Part shown: positions 27,144 to 37,013 of the stretch, one piece after another
Numbering within the stretch: the stretch's first letter is position 1
Layout of the letters: each line of letters starts with the position of its first letter
Assembly (NCBI GenBank): GCA_947448135.1
Contig: CANFLZ010000012.1
Span: forward strand, 1 to 59,765
Reading direction: 5' to 3'
Source: Flavobacteriales bacterium
Lineage (GTDB): Bacteria > Bacteroidota > Bacteroidia > Flavobacteriales_D > Sanyastnellaceae
Length of the DNA stretch: 59,765 bases
Notes under the pieces: model-generated
The model's input: the letters and a program-made list of their open reading frames with translations, nothing else
Databases searched by the model: none
Told to the model about the DNA's origin: nothing
Made by a program: the position numbers and the translations under genes

Positions 27144-27190
27144 TTTTCAACACTTTTTCACATGTTAATAAAGTTGAATATGTTGTTAAC
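27144..27190 (+). promoter_or_regulatory. Cluster of DnaA-box-like sequences upstream of nrdBA
   Basis: The 293-base gap between secA and nrdB holds, close together, TTTTCAACA (27144-27152), TTTTTCACA (27154-27162) and TGTTAATAA (27163-27171, reverse orientation). Each is one or two bases from the DnaA box TTATNCACA. Two further GTT-rich words follow (GTTGAATATGTTGTTAAC, 27173-27190). A 14-base inverted repeat, ATAGG-TAAT-CCTAT, is at 27238-27251. No canonical -7 box for nrdB was found. Confidence 0.4.
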
Positions 27191-27283
27191 TGTTTTGCGT
27201 CGGGTTGAAGCAGAAAAACGTTGAATTTTGAAAACCGATAGGTAATCCTATGGTCAACACACAATCAAAACAGTATCAGCAAG

Positions 27284-28312
27284 ATGGACAATAATTTATT
27301 TGAAGGAGCAGCAATTACTGGAGGAAATACTTCGAGCGTAAGTCACGAAGAACCGATTCTAAAGGAAAATCCGGATAGGTTTGTTTTGTTTCCGATTGTT
27401 CATCAGGACATCTGGCATTACTACAAAAAATCAGAGGCCAACTTTTGGACGGCGGAGGAGATTGATTTAGAGGCCGACTTGGTGGATTGGAATTCTAAAT
27501 TAAATGACGATGAGCGTCATTTTGTGAAGCATGTTTTGGCTTTTTTCGCAGCGAGTGATGGTATTGTGAACGAGAATTTAGCGGAGAATTTTGTTCGTGA
27601 AGTTCAGTATACAGAAGCTAAATTCTTTTACGGTTTCCAAATTATGATGGAGAATATCCATTCAGAAACCTACTCACTTTTGATTGATACCTATATCAAG
27701 GATAGCGCAGAGAAGAGTTATTTGTTCAAGGCAATCGACACATTGGATTGCGTGAAGAAAAAGGCTGACTGGGCTTTGCGTTGGATTAAAAATGGAAGTT
27801 TTGCTGAGCGATTGGTTGCCTTTGCAGCCGTAGAAGGAATATTTTTTAGCGGAAGTTTCTGCAGTATTTTTTGGCTAAAGAAGCGCGGGTTAATGCCTGG
27901 TTTGAGTTTTAGTAACGAGTTGATCAGCCGTGACGAAGGGTTGCATTGTGACTTTGCTTGTTTGTTATACAATAGCCACATTGTCAACAAACTTCCCAAG
28001 CAAAGAATTCAAGACATCATTGTCAATGCTGTGGAAATTGAGAAAGAGTTTATCATTGACGCGCTTCCTGTCAAATTGATTGGCATGAATAGCGATTTGA
28101 TGGCGCAGTACATTGAGTTTGTTGCGGATCGTTTGTTGGTGGAATTGGGAAATGATAAAGTGTACAATGTTACCAATCCATTTGATTTCATGGAAATGAT
28201 TTCATTACAAGGAAAAACCAATTTCTTTGAGAAGCGCGTGGGCGAGTATCAAAAGGCAGGGGTAATGTCAGGAAAGGAAAGTTCTTCGTTCACATTGGAT
28301 GCAGATTTTTAA
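27284..28312 (+). CDS. nrdB: Ribonucleoside-diphosphate reductase beta subunit (class Ia)
   Basis: Carries the di-iron tyrosyl radical that starts nucleotide reduction. The 342-residue protein has ferritin-like helices with metal-ligand motifs [11 protein letters not shown] and [18 protein letters not shown] (E..H, followed by the Tyr/Ile-Asp segment), then a second E..H set around [16 protein letters not shown]. It ends with FTLDADF, the same C-terminal tail that eukaryotic R2 uses to dock onto R1, so it belongs to the eukaryote-like branch. It precedes nrdA by 31 bases in a two-gene operon. Upstream lie DnaA-box-like sequences. Confidence 0.96.
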   Translation: MDNNLFEGAAITGGNTSSVSHEEPILKENPDRFVLFPIVHQDIWHYYKKSEANFWTAEEIDLEADLVDWNSKLNDDERHFVKHVLAFFAASDGIVNENLAENFVREVQYTEAKFFYGFQIMMENIHSETYSLLIDTYIKDSAEKSYLFKAIDTLDCVKKKADWALRWIKNGSFAERLVAFAAVEGIFFSGSFCSIFWLKKRGLMPGLSFSNELISRDEGLHCDFACLLYNSHIVNKLPKQRIQDIIVNAVEIEKEFIIDALPVKLIGMNSDLMAQYIEFVADRLLVELGNDKVYNVTNPFDFMEMISLQGKTNFFEKRVGEYQKAGVMSGKESSSFTLDADF

Positions 28313-28343
28313 ATAGAAAAATAAGTTTATAATACAATAGATA

Positions 28344-30743
28344 ATGTTTGTAGTAAAAAGAGATGGTAGAAAAGAGTCAGTGAAGTTTGACAAAATCACG
28401 GCCCGTATTTCTAAAATGTGTTATGGTTTGAATCCTGCTGTTGATTCTGTTAAAATAGCCATGAAGGTTATTGAAGGAGTATATGATGGGGTAACCACAA
28501 TTGAATTGGATAATTTGGCGGCAGAGATAGCGGCAACGAATGCAGCGACTCACCCTGATTATGCTCAATTGGCTTCTCGCATTGCGGTGAGCAATTTGCA
28601 CAAGAATACCAAAAAGTCATTCTCACAAACCATCCATGATTTGTACACCTACGTTGATCCTAAAACAGGTCAAAACGCTGGAATGATTGCAGATGATGTG
28701 TATAAAATCGTACAGGAGAATGCTCCATTGTTGGATAGTACAATCATTTATGATCGTGACTTTGCATTTGATTACTTTGGCTTCAAGACTTTGGAGAGAA
28801 GTTATCTTTTGAAGCTTAACGGCAAAGTTGCAGAGCGTCCACAGCATTTGTTTATGCGTGTTGCGGTAGGAATTCACAAAGGTGATTTGAATGAAGTCAT
28901 CAAGACTTACAACATGATCAGCGAGGGTTGGTTCACACATGCTACCCCAACGCTATTCAATGCGGGTACTCCTAAACCTCAAATGTCCTCTTGCTTTTTA
29001 TTGCAAATGAAAGACGATAGCATCAATGGTATTTATGATACATTGAAGCAAACAGCATTGATTTCACAAAGCGCAGGTGGAATTGGTTTAAGCATCCACA
29101 ACGTAAGAGCAAAAGGTTCATATATCAAAGGAACCAATGGAACGAGCAATGGAATCGTTCCGATGTTGCGTGTATTCAATGATACAGCGCGTTATGTGGA
29201 CCAAGGTGGTGGAAAGCGAAAAGGTTCTTTCGCTATTTATCTTGAGCCATGGCATGCAGATGTATATGACTTCTTGGAATTGAAGAAGAATCATGGTAAG
29301 GAAGAAGCTCGTGCGCGTGATTTGTTTTATGCGATGTGGATTCCGGATTTGTTCATGCAACGTGTAAAAGAGAATGGTCAGTGGACATTGATGTGTCCCA
29401 ACGAGTGTCCTGGTTTGGCGGATGTATGGGGTCCTGAATTTGAGGCGTTGTACACACGCTATGAGTCCGAAGGACGTGGTCGTAGAACAATCAGCGCGCA
29501 AGATTTGTGGTATAAAATTGTAGAGTCTCAAATTGAAACGGGGACACCTTATATGCTGTATAAGGATGCGGCCAATAGCAAGAGCAATCAGCAAAATTTG
29601 GGAACAATCAAGTCATCCAATCTTTGCACAGAAATCATCGAGTACACAGCTCCTGACGAGATTGCAGTTTGTAATTTGGGATCTATTGCGTTGCCGAAGT
29701 TTGTAAAAGACAAGCAATTTGATCATCAACGTTTGTTTGAAGTCGCCTACCAGTTGACCATCAATTTGAACAAAATTATTGATGCCAATTATTATCCAGT
29801 TCCAGAGACGAGAAAGTCAAACATGCGCCATCGTCCAATTGGTATTGGAGTTCAGGGATTGGCTGATGCCTTTATCTTGATGCGTTTCCCATTTGACAGT
29901 GCTGAGGCACGTCAATTGAACAAAGAAGTATTTGAAACCATTTATTATGCGGCCTGTACGGCTTCTAAAGACTTGGCGAAGCGCGATGGTTCGTATGAAA
30001 CTTTTGCTGGTTCACCTGCGTCGATGGGAAGATTGCAGTTCGATATGTGGGGTGTTACTCCGACCAATCGCTGGGAGTGGGATTTGTTGAAAGACGAAAT
30101 CAAAGAATTTGGAATGCGCAACTCTTTGTTGATGGCACCAATGCCAACAGCCTCAACTGCGCAGATCTTGGGTAATAACGAATGTTTCGAACCTTATACT
30201 TCCAATATCTACACACGTCGTGTATTGGCTGGAGAGTACATCATTGTCAATAAGCACTTATTAAAGGATTTGGTCAGCTTGGGTGTTTGGAATGAGGATG
30301 TGAAAAATAAGTTGATTGCTAATAACGGTTCTGTTCAGAACATCGCTGAAGTTCCAGATAATTTAAAAGCATTGTACAAGACTGCATGGGAGTTGTCACA
30401 AAAGGCAATCATTGACATGTCTGCCGATCGTGGTGCTTACATCTGTCAAAGTCAATCATTGAACATCTTCATGGAAAATGCCAATTTGGGTAAATTGACC
30501 TCCATGCACTTCTATGCTTGGGAAGCAGGATTGAAGACGGGAATGTATTATTTGCGTACCAAAGCGGCTACAGATGCGATTAAGTTTACTGTAGATAAAA
30601 AATACCAAGAAGCTCCAAAGGCGGCTTCAGCTCCAGTAGTAGCAGCTGTTCAAAATAAAACAGCTGACGAAATTGCTCTTGAGCAAGCGACAATTGCATG
30701 TTCATTGGATAATCCTGATGCATGCGAGATGTGCAGTGGATAG
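28344..30743 (+). CDS. nrdA: Ribonucleoside-diphosphate reductase alpha subunit (class Ia)
   Basis: Catalytic subunit converting ribonucleoside diphosphates to deoxy forms. The 799-residue protein opens with an ATP-cone ([20 protein letters not shown], residues 3-22), giving overall activity control by ATP/dATP. Core motifs include [16 protein letters not shown] (redox Cys), NLCTEI (the radical Cys region) and [19 protein letters not shown] (substrate loop). The end, CEMCSG, carries the thioredoxin-reducible Cys pair. N-terminus and tail are strikingly like eukaryotic R1. It is transcribed with nrdB and followed by a strong terminator. Confidence 0.97.
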   Translation: MFVVKRDGRKESVKFDKITARISKMCYGLNPAVDSVKIAMKVIEGVYDGVTTIELDNLAAEIAATNAATHPDYAQLASRIAVSNLHKNTKKSFSQTIHDLYTYVDPKTGQNAGMIADDVYKIVQENAPLLDSTIIYDRDFAFDYFGFKTLERSYLLKLNGKVAERPQHLFMRVAVGIHKGDLNEVIKTYNMISEGWFTHATPTLFNAGTPKPQMSSCFLLQMKDDSINGIYDTLKQTALISQSAGGIGLSIHNVRAKGSYIKGTNGTSNGIVPMLRVFNDTARYVDQGGGKRKGSFAIYLEPWHADVYDFLELKKNHGKEEARARDLFYAMWIPDLFMQRVKENGQWTLMCPNECPGLADVWGPEFEALYTRYESEGRGRRTISAQDLWYKIVESQIETGTPYMLYKDAANSKSNQQNLGTIKSSNLCTEIIEYTAPDEIAVCNLGSIALPKFVKDKQFDHQRLFEVAYQLTINLNKIIDANYYPVPETRKSNMRHRPIGIGVQGLADAFILMRFPFDSAEARQLNKEVFETIYYAACTASKDLAKRDGSYETFAGSPASMGRLQFDMWGVTPTNRWEWDLLKDEIKEFGMRNSLLMAPMPTASTAQILGNNECFEPYTSNIYTRRVLAGEYIIVNKHLLKDLVSLGVWNEDVKNKLIANNGSVQNIAEVPDNLKALYKTAWELSQKAIIDMSADRGAYICQSQSLNIFMENANLGKLTSMHFYAWEAGLKTGMYYLRTKAATDAIKFTVDKKYQEAPKAASAPVVAAVQNKTADEIALEQATIACSLDNPDACEMCSG

Positions 30744-30762
30744 ATTAAAATTTGTATTTGTT

Positions 30763-30793
30763 AAAAGGGCTCCTCAACGGGAGCCCTTTTTTT
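30763..30793. terminator. Terminator downstream of nrdA
   Basis: Ten-base-pair perfect stem plus inner pairs (30763-30774 with 30779-30790) and a T-run to 30793. A-rich 5' arm lets it serve the converging TPR gene, whose stop codon overlaps the T-run at 30792-30794. Confidence 0.9.
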
Positions 30794-32600
30794 ATGGTTG
30801 ATCATCACCGCGGAGACGTCGAAAACTTTTGCGGGCTTCGGTTACATATAAACTGCCGGGTTGCTCCGTCAGAATTTTCTCGTAATATTCCATAGCCTTT
30901 TGCTGATTGTGCAAATAAAACTCGTTCAGTTGACCAAGCTTCCAAATGGCATCGTCGTATTTGATTTCGGTGAAATGGAACTCAACGATTTCATTGAGCA
31001 GCTTTTCACATTTTGTCCAATCTTCTTTTTTCCACGCCATCATTGCCTTGAGATAAATCGCTTCATCTATGAGTGGATGACCAGGAAAAAGCGTCATGAT
31101 TGAATCTAAAGTCGTTTCAGCTTGTTCATCAAAGTTTTGAAAGCTGAGTAATTCAGCTCGCGCAAAAATTTCTAAAGGCTCTTGAATGCTGTCTTGAATA
31201 TTCTCAGTGATCAAAACGGAGAGATCAATCGCGTCGTTGGCGAGCAATTTTGAGGTGGATCCTTTTAATGCATCCAATTGCGATTGTGACCATCCAAAGT
31301 CGCCATTGTAAAAACTAACCTTGGCATTTTTAAAACGAGCTTCGTTTCCAATGATATCTTCTTTGTAATCTAATTCAACCTGCGAAAAAAGAAGTGAAGC
31401 TTCCCAAATGTTATTTTGGATAATCATCAAATCGCCGAGAAGTAATTTGATTTTGGCCTTCGTTTTTCCTGAATATCCAGCAGATTGGAGTTCTCCTTGC
31501 AAAAAGATCTCAGCGCTATCTACTTTGTGCAATTGAAATGCTTTGAGTTTGATGTAGTTTTCGATGAGCGGAAAAGCCTCGTCGTTGTGTGGGATGAGTT
31601 GTAGCGTTGATTCGAAGTTTTTTGTCAATTGAACCCAATCAGCGGAAGAGGTGGATTGCGTTTCGAATTTTTTTAATCTCGCATTGAGGACGCCCATCTG
31701 AGCCATGTAATAATAGGGAAATGCATTTCCTTTTTGGATGATGTATTCATACGCATTTGCTGCCACGTCAAATTGTTGGTCGTCGATGGCCACCTGAGCC
31801 AATTCAATAATGCGGAGACCATTCTCGCGGAGTCGTTTGTCTAGGCCAATGCTTTGCTGCAAAGCGCCGGTAAAATTCTTGGTTTGTAAATAATACCAAA
31901 TCATGAACTCACTGAGCGCACTATTGTCGGGATGCGCTTGAATGGCTTTTAATATTGAGATACGCAAAACATTACTTTGTTCAGGATTGTCTTCAAATTT
32001 GATCAGTCGGGAAATCAGCGTCTCGACAGTTGACAGGTAATGCGGCTCTTCTTGCAGCAAGATGATGAAGGAATCGATCATGGCTTGCATATCTCCCAGC
32101 ATCCCTTGCGCAGAAGCGATTTCGAAATTATAGAGATAGCCATCTTTGCCTTTTTTCTTTCCTTTTTCGTACGCTTGAATGGCGAAAGGATATTGTTGCA
32201 GCGCAATAAATTCATTGGCCAATCGTACAACAAAAGCGCGCGACGGCTCCACTTTGTCTATGGCCGATTGGAAATACTCTTTGGCTTCTTCAGTGTGGTT
32301 TTGCTCGAGCATGAGCTGGCCCCATTGCACATAAATCAATCCGTCCGCGGATTTTTGCTTGGCTCTTTTGCGAATGATTTCTTCAGCGGTTTCCCAATCT
32401 TTTAGATTGATCAAACATTTGAGATAATTGGGATAAACCAATTCTTTTTGATCCGAGTTGTACAATTTTTCATAGTACAATTTAGCCTCCGCAAACTTTC
32501 CTTGGTTGAAGTGATAGTCTGCTATTTCGCGATCGGACACTTGCGCGAAAATTGACAAGGGTAGAACGCTCAAGAGGAAAAGGCTAATCCAGAATTTCAT
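30792..32600 (-). CDS. Exported tetratricopeptide-repeat protein
   Basis: A 602-residue protein with a signal peptide (MKFWISLFLLSVLPLSIFAQ) followed by helical TPR units throughout, for example HFNQGKFAEAKLYYEKLYNS near the N-terminus and QQKAMEYYEKILTEQPGSLY near the C-terminus. It is likely periplasmic and a protein-protein interaction scaffold; no catalytic domain is visible. It starts 2 bases after the stop of the lipoprotein gene, so the two form an operon. The specific partner cannot be told from sequence. Confidence 0.85.
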   Translation of the reverse strand: MKFWISLFLLSVLPLSIFAQVSDREIADYHFNQGKFAEAKLYYEKLYNSDQKELVYPNYLKCLINLKDWETAEEIIRKRAKQKSADGLIYVQWGQLMLEQNHTEEAKEYFQSAIDKVEPSRAFVVRLANEFIALQQYPFAIQAYEKGKKKGKDGYLYNFEIASAQGMLGDMQAMIDSFIILLQEEPHYLSTVETLISRLIKFEDNPEQSNVLRISILKAIQAHPDNSALSEFMIWYYLQTKNFTGALQQSIGLDKRLRENGLRIIELAQVAIDDQQFDVAANAYEYIIQKGNAFPYYYMAQMGVLNARLKKFETQSTSSADWVQLTKNFESTLQLIPHNDEAFPLIENYIKLKAFQLHKVDSAEIFLQGELQSAGYSGKTKAKIKLLLGDLMIIQNNIWEASLLFSQVELDYKEDIIGNEARFKNAKVSFYNGDFGWSQSQLDALKGSTSKLLANDAIDLSVLITENIQDSIQEPLEIFARAELLSFQNFDEQAETTLDSIMTLFPGHPLIDEAIYLKAMMAWKKEDWTKCEKLLNEIVEFHFTEIKYDDAIWKLGQLNEFYLHNQQKAMEYYEKILTEQPGSLYVTEARKSFRRLRGDDQP

Positions 32601-32602
32601 GC

Positions 32603-33160
32603 TTAATTTTTAGAAGTCGAAATTTTTTGTTGAAACAAAGGGTACATCATTTTCAATTGTTCCAAAACTTTAAATCCGTCTTGCAATTGCACATTGATTA
32701 TGCTATTCAAGCTGTCTTGATGCGCGGTTTGGGCTTGAATAGCGAGGGGCCAATATTGATCTTGGATAACAGTTCCATTTCCATCTTGTGTTGCTCCAGA
32801 CTCCAATGCTGTTTTTAAATTATTGATATTGACCATATCGACATCATAGATTGTTTTCAGCGTTTGGTGTTGCTTCAATAATTTGTCAATATGATTGCCC
32901 ATTTCGAAATAGTTGGGGAACTCACGTTTTAATTTATTTTGCGCTGATGAATCCAAAATAGTATTCCAAGTATTTTGTTGGAGCATCCATTTTCCCTGCC
33001 AAGTTTGGAGGGAGTCGAAGACAGGATGAAAAATCCATTTTTCCTGCGCCATCAAGGAGAATCTCAACGAGTCGATGGACGATTGATTGTGCGAAGGTTT
33101 GGATGGAGAACACCCCAATCCAAACAATACAATACCACAGAAAAATGCGAATTTCCTCAT
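32603..33160 (-). CDS. Predicted lipoprotein, function unknown
   Basis: A 185-residue product with a lipoprotein signal peptide (VLFGLGCSPS; lipobox LGC, Cys about residue 17). The mature part is predicted to be mostly helical with heptad-like spacing and no recognised domain. It is the first gene of an operon with the TPR protein; both would sit at the periplasmic side, suggesting they form a complex (inference). Minus-strand TACATTTA at 33172-33165, one base off the -7 box, ends five bases before the ATG. Confidence 0.75.
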   Translation of the reverse strand: MRKFAFFCGIVLFGLGCSPSKPSHNQSSIDSLRFSLMAQEKWIFHPVFDSLQTWQGKWMLQQNTWNTILDSSAQNKLKREFPNYFEMGNHIDKLLKQHQTLKTIYDVDMVNINNLKTALESGATQDGNGTVIQDQYWPLAIQAQTAHQDSLNSIINVQLQDGFKVLEQLKMMYPLFQQKISTSKN

Positions 33161-33236
33161 GAGGTAAATGTACCAAAAAAAATGTGGTCGTGATTGACAA
33201 GAAATTCAAAATTCATCCGTTCTTTATGCATCCAAT

Positions 33237-34076
33237 ATGAAGAATTTTAAAAAGTTTTTTTTGAGAAGGATGATCTCACTCATCACACTGTTGACCGCAC
33301 TTCAAGCGAAAAGTCAATATGTGCATGAAATCACGCATCGTTTTTATTTTGATACTGATATTTCTAATCGACTCCGCGACGATATCGAATTACAATTTAC
33401 AGATGAAGATGATGGTTGGTTGAATGGCCAAATCACCCATATTAAAGTATTGGGTTACGCCGATTGCAGGGGAGATGTGAATTACAATCAAACATTATCG
33501 TTGGCTCGTGCAAAATTTGTGTCCGCTGGTTTGGTCAAGTTGGGCGTGGTGGATGAAAATTTCCCAATTGAAATCGTTGGTGCAGGTGAGTTGCCCTGTC
33601 TTTTAGTCGGAAAGCAAGGGGATCCAGAAAATCGACGAGTTGAGGTCGTCATGACTTATGTCGTGGAGTCGAATGAAGGAATGGCGGAAATACCAGCCGA
33701 AATAGTAGAGACGGGAAAAGTTGAATTGGTCGACGTTAATTTTCATCCCGGGCGCCATATACTGTTGGATGAATCCTATGTGCCATTGGATCGGTTTTAT
33801 GAGTTTTTAAAATCTCATCCCGCTTTCAAAATTGAATTGCAAGGACACATCTGCTGTCAACCATTTCCGGGAGATGGAATGGACAATGATACGGGAATAG
33901 AAAATTTGTCTGAGGCCAGAGCCAAGGCCATTTACGATTATTTGATTCAGCGCGGGATAGATGCTTCACGATTGCGGTACAAGGGAATGGGAAATTATTT
34001 TCCCAAAATCAACCCTGAACTTTCAGAGTCTGATCGCATTGCCAATCGCAGGGTAGAGGCTGTTTTGTGGGAATAG
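33237..34076 (+). CDS. Outer-membrane protein with two tandem OmpA-like domains
   Basis: The 279-residue protein has an N-terminal export signal (hydrophobic stretch about residues 10-26) and two OmpA-like peptidoglycan-binding segments. The first (about 35-145) has the core YADCRGDVNYNQTLSLARAK; the second (about 165-279) has LQGHICCQP, then NLSEARAKAIYDYL and a C-terminal NRRVEAVLWE. In ordinary OmpA proteins there is one domain; here the first copy lacks some peptidoglycan-contact residues (the usual TD..G is ADCRG). It probably tethers envelope to cell wall. Divergent from the lipoprotein/TPR operon. Confidence 0.82.
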   Translation: MKNFKKFFLRRMISLITLLTALQAKSQYVHEITHRFYFDTDISNRLRDDIELQFTDEDDGWLNGQITHIKVLGYADCRGDVNYNQTLSLARAKFVSAGLVKLGVVDENFPIEIVGAGELPCLLVGKQGDPENRRVEVVMTYVVESNEGMAEIPAEIVETGKVELVDVNFHPGRHILLDESYVPLDRFYEFLKSHPAFKIELQGHICCQPFPGDGMDNDTGIENLSEARAKAIYDYLIQRGIDASRLRYKGMGNYFPKINPELSESDRIANRRVEAVLWE

Positions 34077-34101
34077 TAGGATAACTTGTTGAAATTAAAA
34101 C

Positions 34102-34133
34102 TTGGCTAGGCCCCGGAACTCATCTTATTTTTG
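34102..34133 (+). promoter_or_regulatory. Predicted promoter of carB
   Basis: TTG at 34102-34104, 21-base spacer, perfect -7 box TATTTTTG at 34126-34133 followed by C. Predicted leader of about 60 bases to the ATG at 34197. Confidence 0.6.
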
Positions 34134-34196
34134 CCGCATACTTATTCAGTTTAGAAGGATTTCCTTGCTCTGGTGACGGAGCGAGATAAAAAAAAA

Positions 34197-37013
34197 ATGC
34201 CCAAAGACAAAAGCATTCAGTCGGTCCTCATCATTGGTTCTGGACCCATCGTTATCGGACAAGCATGTGAATTTGATTATAGCGGAAGCCAGGCTGCGCG
34301 CTCTTTGCGTGAGGAAGGCATTGAAGTGACATTGATCAACAGCAATCCCGCAACGATCATGACCGATCGAGTTGTTGCAGACAATGTGTATTTACTTCCA
34401 TTGGAACCTGCGAGCATTGAAACGATTTTAAACAATCACAAAATTGATGCGGTATTGCCTACCATGGGCGGTCAAACAGCTTTGAATTTAGCCATTCAGT
34501 GTGAGGAGATGGGATTGTGGAAGGATCACAACGTTCGAATGATTGGTGTTGATACGCAAGCCATTGAAATCACAGAGAATCGCGAGGCATTCAGAAATTT
34601 AATGGGCGAGATTGGTGTGCCAATGGCACCGCAGGCTACAGCCAAGTCATTTTTAGAAGGAAAGGAAATCGCACAGAAATTTGGATTCCCTCTTTGTATC
34701 CGTCCTTCCTATACGTTAGGCGGATCAGGTGCAGCATTGGTTCACAATCAAGCAGACTACGATAAATTGTTGCAGCGCGGATTGCATTTGTCTCCTATTC
34801 ACGAAGTCATGATCGACAAGGCTTTGATGGGTTGGAAGGAATTTGAGTTGGAATTGCTGCGCGATGCCAATGACAACGTCACCATTATTTGTAGCATTGA
34901 GAATTTTGACCCCATTGGAATTCATACCGGTGATAGCATCACTGTCGCGCCGGCGATGACTTTGAGCGATACCACCTATCAAAAGATGCGCGACATGGCC
35001 ATTAAGATGATGCGTGCGATCGGAAATTTTGCAGGAGGATGTAACGTTCAATTTGCAGTGAGTCCAGACGATCAAGAAGACATCATCGCGATTGAAATCA
35101 ACCCTCGCGTTTCTCGTTCTTCCGCTTTGGCATCTAAGGCAACAGGATATCCCATTGCTAAGATAGCCTCTAAGTTGGCCATCGGTTATCACTTGGATGA
35201 ATTGAAAAATCAAATCACAAAATCCACTTCGGCATTCTTTGAGCCGACATTGGATTATGTCATCGTTAAGATACCCCGTTGGAATTTTGACAAATTCCCC
35301 GGAAGCAACCGCGAGTTGGGATTGCAGATGAAGTCGGTTGGTGAAGTAATGGGAATTGGAAGAAGTTTTCAAGAGGCTTTGCAAAAGGCTTGTCAATCTT
35401 TGGAGATCAATCGAAACGGATTGGGAGCGGATGGAAAAGAGTTGAGAGATCAGGACCAAATATTGCATTCTTTGGAACATCCCAGTTGGAATCGCATCTT
35501 CCATATTTATGATGCCATTAAATTGGGTATTCCTTTCAAAACAATTTGTGAAAAGACCCGAATTGATATTTGGTTTTTAAAGCAAATTGAAGAGTTGATT
35601 CAGTTGGAGCGCAAGGTTGAAAAGCATAGCCTTCAGTCGATACCTGCTGATTTACTTTTTGAAGTAAAGCAAAAGGGATATGCAGACAGGCAAGTTGCGC
35701 ATTTGCTTCGCTGCTTAGAAAGTGAGGTGTATGCAAAGCGCGATGAATTGGGTATTCAACGTGTATATAAATTGGTCGATACTTGTGCTGCAGAGTTTGA
35801 AGCGCAAACGCCTTATTACTATTCGACATTTGAGATGGAGAATGAGAGTGTTGTCAGTGATAAAAAGAAAATTGTCGTCTTGGGAAGTGGACCGAATCGT
35901 ATCGGTCAAGGAATTGAGTTCGACTATAGTTGTGTTCACGGCGTATTGGCTGCAAAGGAATGTGGTTATGAGACCATCATGATCAATTGCAATCCAGAGA
36001 CGGTGTCTACAGATTTCGATACTGCTGACAAGTTGTATTTTGAACCTGTTTTTTGGGAACACATTTACGACATCATTCGACATGAAAAGCCAGAAGGTGT
36101 AATTGTTCAGTTGGGTGGTCAGACAGCTTTGAAATTGGCGGCCAAATTGGATCGTTATGGCATCAAGATCATTGGAACTTCATTTGATTCATTGGATTTG
36201 GCTGAGGATAGAGGTCGTTTTTCGAATTTATTGAAAGAGCAGAACATCCCTTATCCAAAGTTTGGTGTGGTGGAAAACGCAGAGCAGGCGATAGAGTTGA
36301 GCCGCGATTTGGGATTCCCGTTGTTGGTTCGTCCTTCTTACGTTTTGGGCGGGCAGAAGATGAAGATTGTGATCAACGAGCAAGAGTTGGAGCAGCATGT
36401 GGTGAATATTTTGCGCGACATGCCGGACAATCAAATTTTGCTCGATCATTTCTTGGAAGGCGCAACGGAAGCAGAGGCAGACGCTATCTGTGATGGAGAG
36501 GATGCATACATTATCGGCATTATGCAACATATCGAGCCGGCAGGTATACATTCTGGCGATTCTTATGCGGTATTGCCGCCTTATAACTTGGGTGATTTTG
36601 TGATGACACAAATAGAAGAGCATACCAAGAAAATAGCGAAGGCATTGGGCACTGTGGGATTGATCAATATTCAATTTGCCATCAAAGATGATGTGGTGTA
36701 TATCATCGAGGCCAATCCAAGAGCTTCTCGCACAGTTCCATTTATCGCAAAGGCATACGATGAGCCTTATGTGAATTACGCCACCAAAGTGATGTTGGGT
36801 GCTAAGAAGGTGAAAGATTTTAATTTCCAACCCAAGAGAAGTGGGTATGCCATAAAGATTCCAGTTTTTAGTTATGAGAAATTCCCTGAGGTCACCAAAG
36901 AATTGGGTCCTGAGATGAAGTCGACGGGAGAAGGGATTCGTTTCATCAAAGATTTGAAAGATCCGTTTTTCCGTCAGGTGTATTCAGAGCGCAATTTGTA
37001 TTTGAGCAAATAA
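34197..37013 (+). CDS. carB: Carbamoyl-phosphate synthase large subunit, lacking the MGS-like domain
   Basis: Makes carbamoyl phosphate from bicarbonate, ATP and glutamine-derived ammonia for pyrimidines and arginine. The ATG at 34197 (MPKDKSIQS) is preferred to an upstream GTG. The 938-residue protein contains two homologous ATP-grasp halves: the first opens with IIGSGPIVIGQACEFDYSG, the second near residue 556 with VLGSGPNRIGQGIEFDYS. Each has NPRVSRSSALASK or NPRASRTVPFIAK metal-site motifs. The chain stops after ERNLYLSK where E. coli CarB (about 1073 residues) continues into the allosteric MGS-like domain, so UMP/ornithine control through that domain is absent. The stop overlaps mazG (TAATG). 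Confidence 0.96.
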   Translation: MPKDKSIQSVLIIGSGPIVIGQACEFDYSGSQAARSLREEGIEVTLINSNPATIMTDRVVADNVYLLPLEPASIETILNNHKIDAVLPTMGGQTALNLAIQCEEMGLWKDHNVRMIGVDTQAIEITENREAFRNLMGEIGVPMAPQATAKSFLEGKEIAQKFGFPLCIRPSYTLGGSGAALVHNQADYDKLLQRGLHLSPIHEVMIDKALMGWKEFELELLRDANDNVTIICSIENFDPIGIHTGDSITVAPAMTLSDTTYQKMRDMAIKMMRAIGNFAGGCNVQFAVSPDDQEDIIAIEINPRVSRSSALASKATGYPIAKIASKLAIGYHLDELKNQITKSTSAFFEPTLDYVIVKIPRWNFDKFPGSNRELGLQMKSVGEVMGIGRSFQEALQKACQSLEINRNGLGADGKELRDQDQILHSLEHPSWNRIFHIYDAIKLGIPFKTICEKTRIDIWFLKQIEELIQLERKVEKHSLQSIPADLLFEVKQKGYADRQVAHLLRCLESEVYAKRDELGIQRVYKLVDTCAAEFEAQTPYYYSTFEMENESVVSDKKKIVVLGSGPNRIGQGIEFDYSCVHGVLAAKECGYETIMINCNPETVSTDFDTADKLYFEPVFWEHIYDIIRHEKPEGVIVQLGGQTALKLAAKLDRYGIKIIGTSFDSLDLAEDRGRFSNLLKEQNIPYPKFGVVENAEQAIELSRDLGFPLLVRPSYVLGGQKMKIVINEQELEQHVVNILRDMPDNQILLDHFLEGATEAEADAICDGEDAYIIGIMQHIEPAGIHSGDSYAVLPPYNLGDFVMTQIEEHTKKIAKALGTVGLINIQFAIKDDVVYIIEANPRASRTVPFIAKAYDEPYVNYATKVMLGAKKVKDFNFQPKRSGYAIKIPVFSYEKFPEVTKELGPEMKSTGEGIRFIKDLKDPFFRQVYSERNLYLSK

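Noticed and set aside
27144-27171. Chromosomal replication origin
   Set aside because: DnaA-box-like words are few and no dnaA gene is near; regulation of nrd is the simpler reading.
26991-27283. NrdR boxes in the nrd promoter
   Set aside because: No paired ACACWATATATWGTGT-like sites were found; the words present look more like DnaA boxes.
29118-29594. 158-codon frame antisense to nrdA
   Set aside because: Antisense to a highly conserved gene, no motif.
34725-35504. Long open frame of 259 codons on the minus strand within carB
   Set aside because: It lies wholly antisense to a certain gene, shows no domain, has low-complexity composition and no promoter or ribosome site; it follows from carB codon bias.
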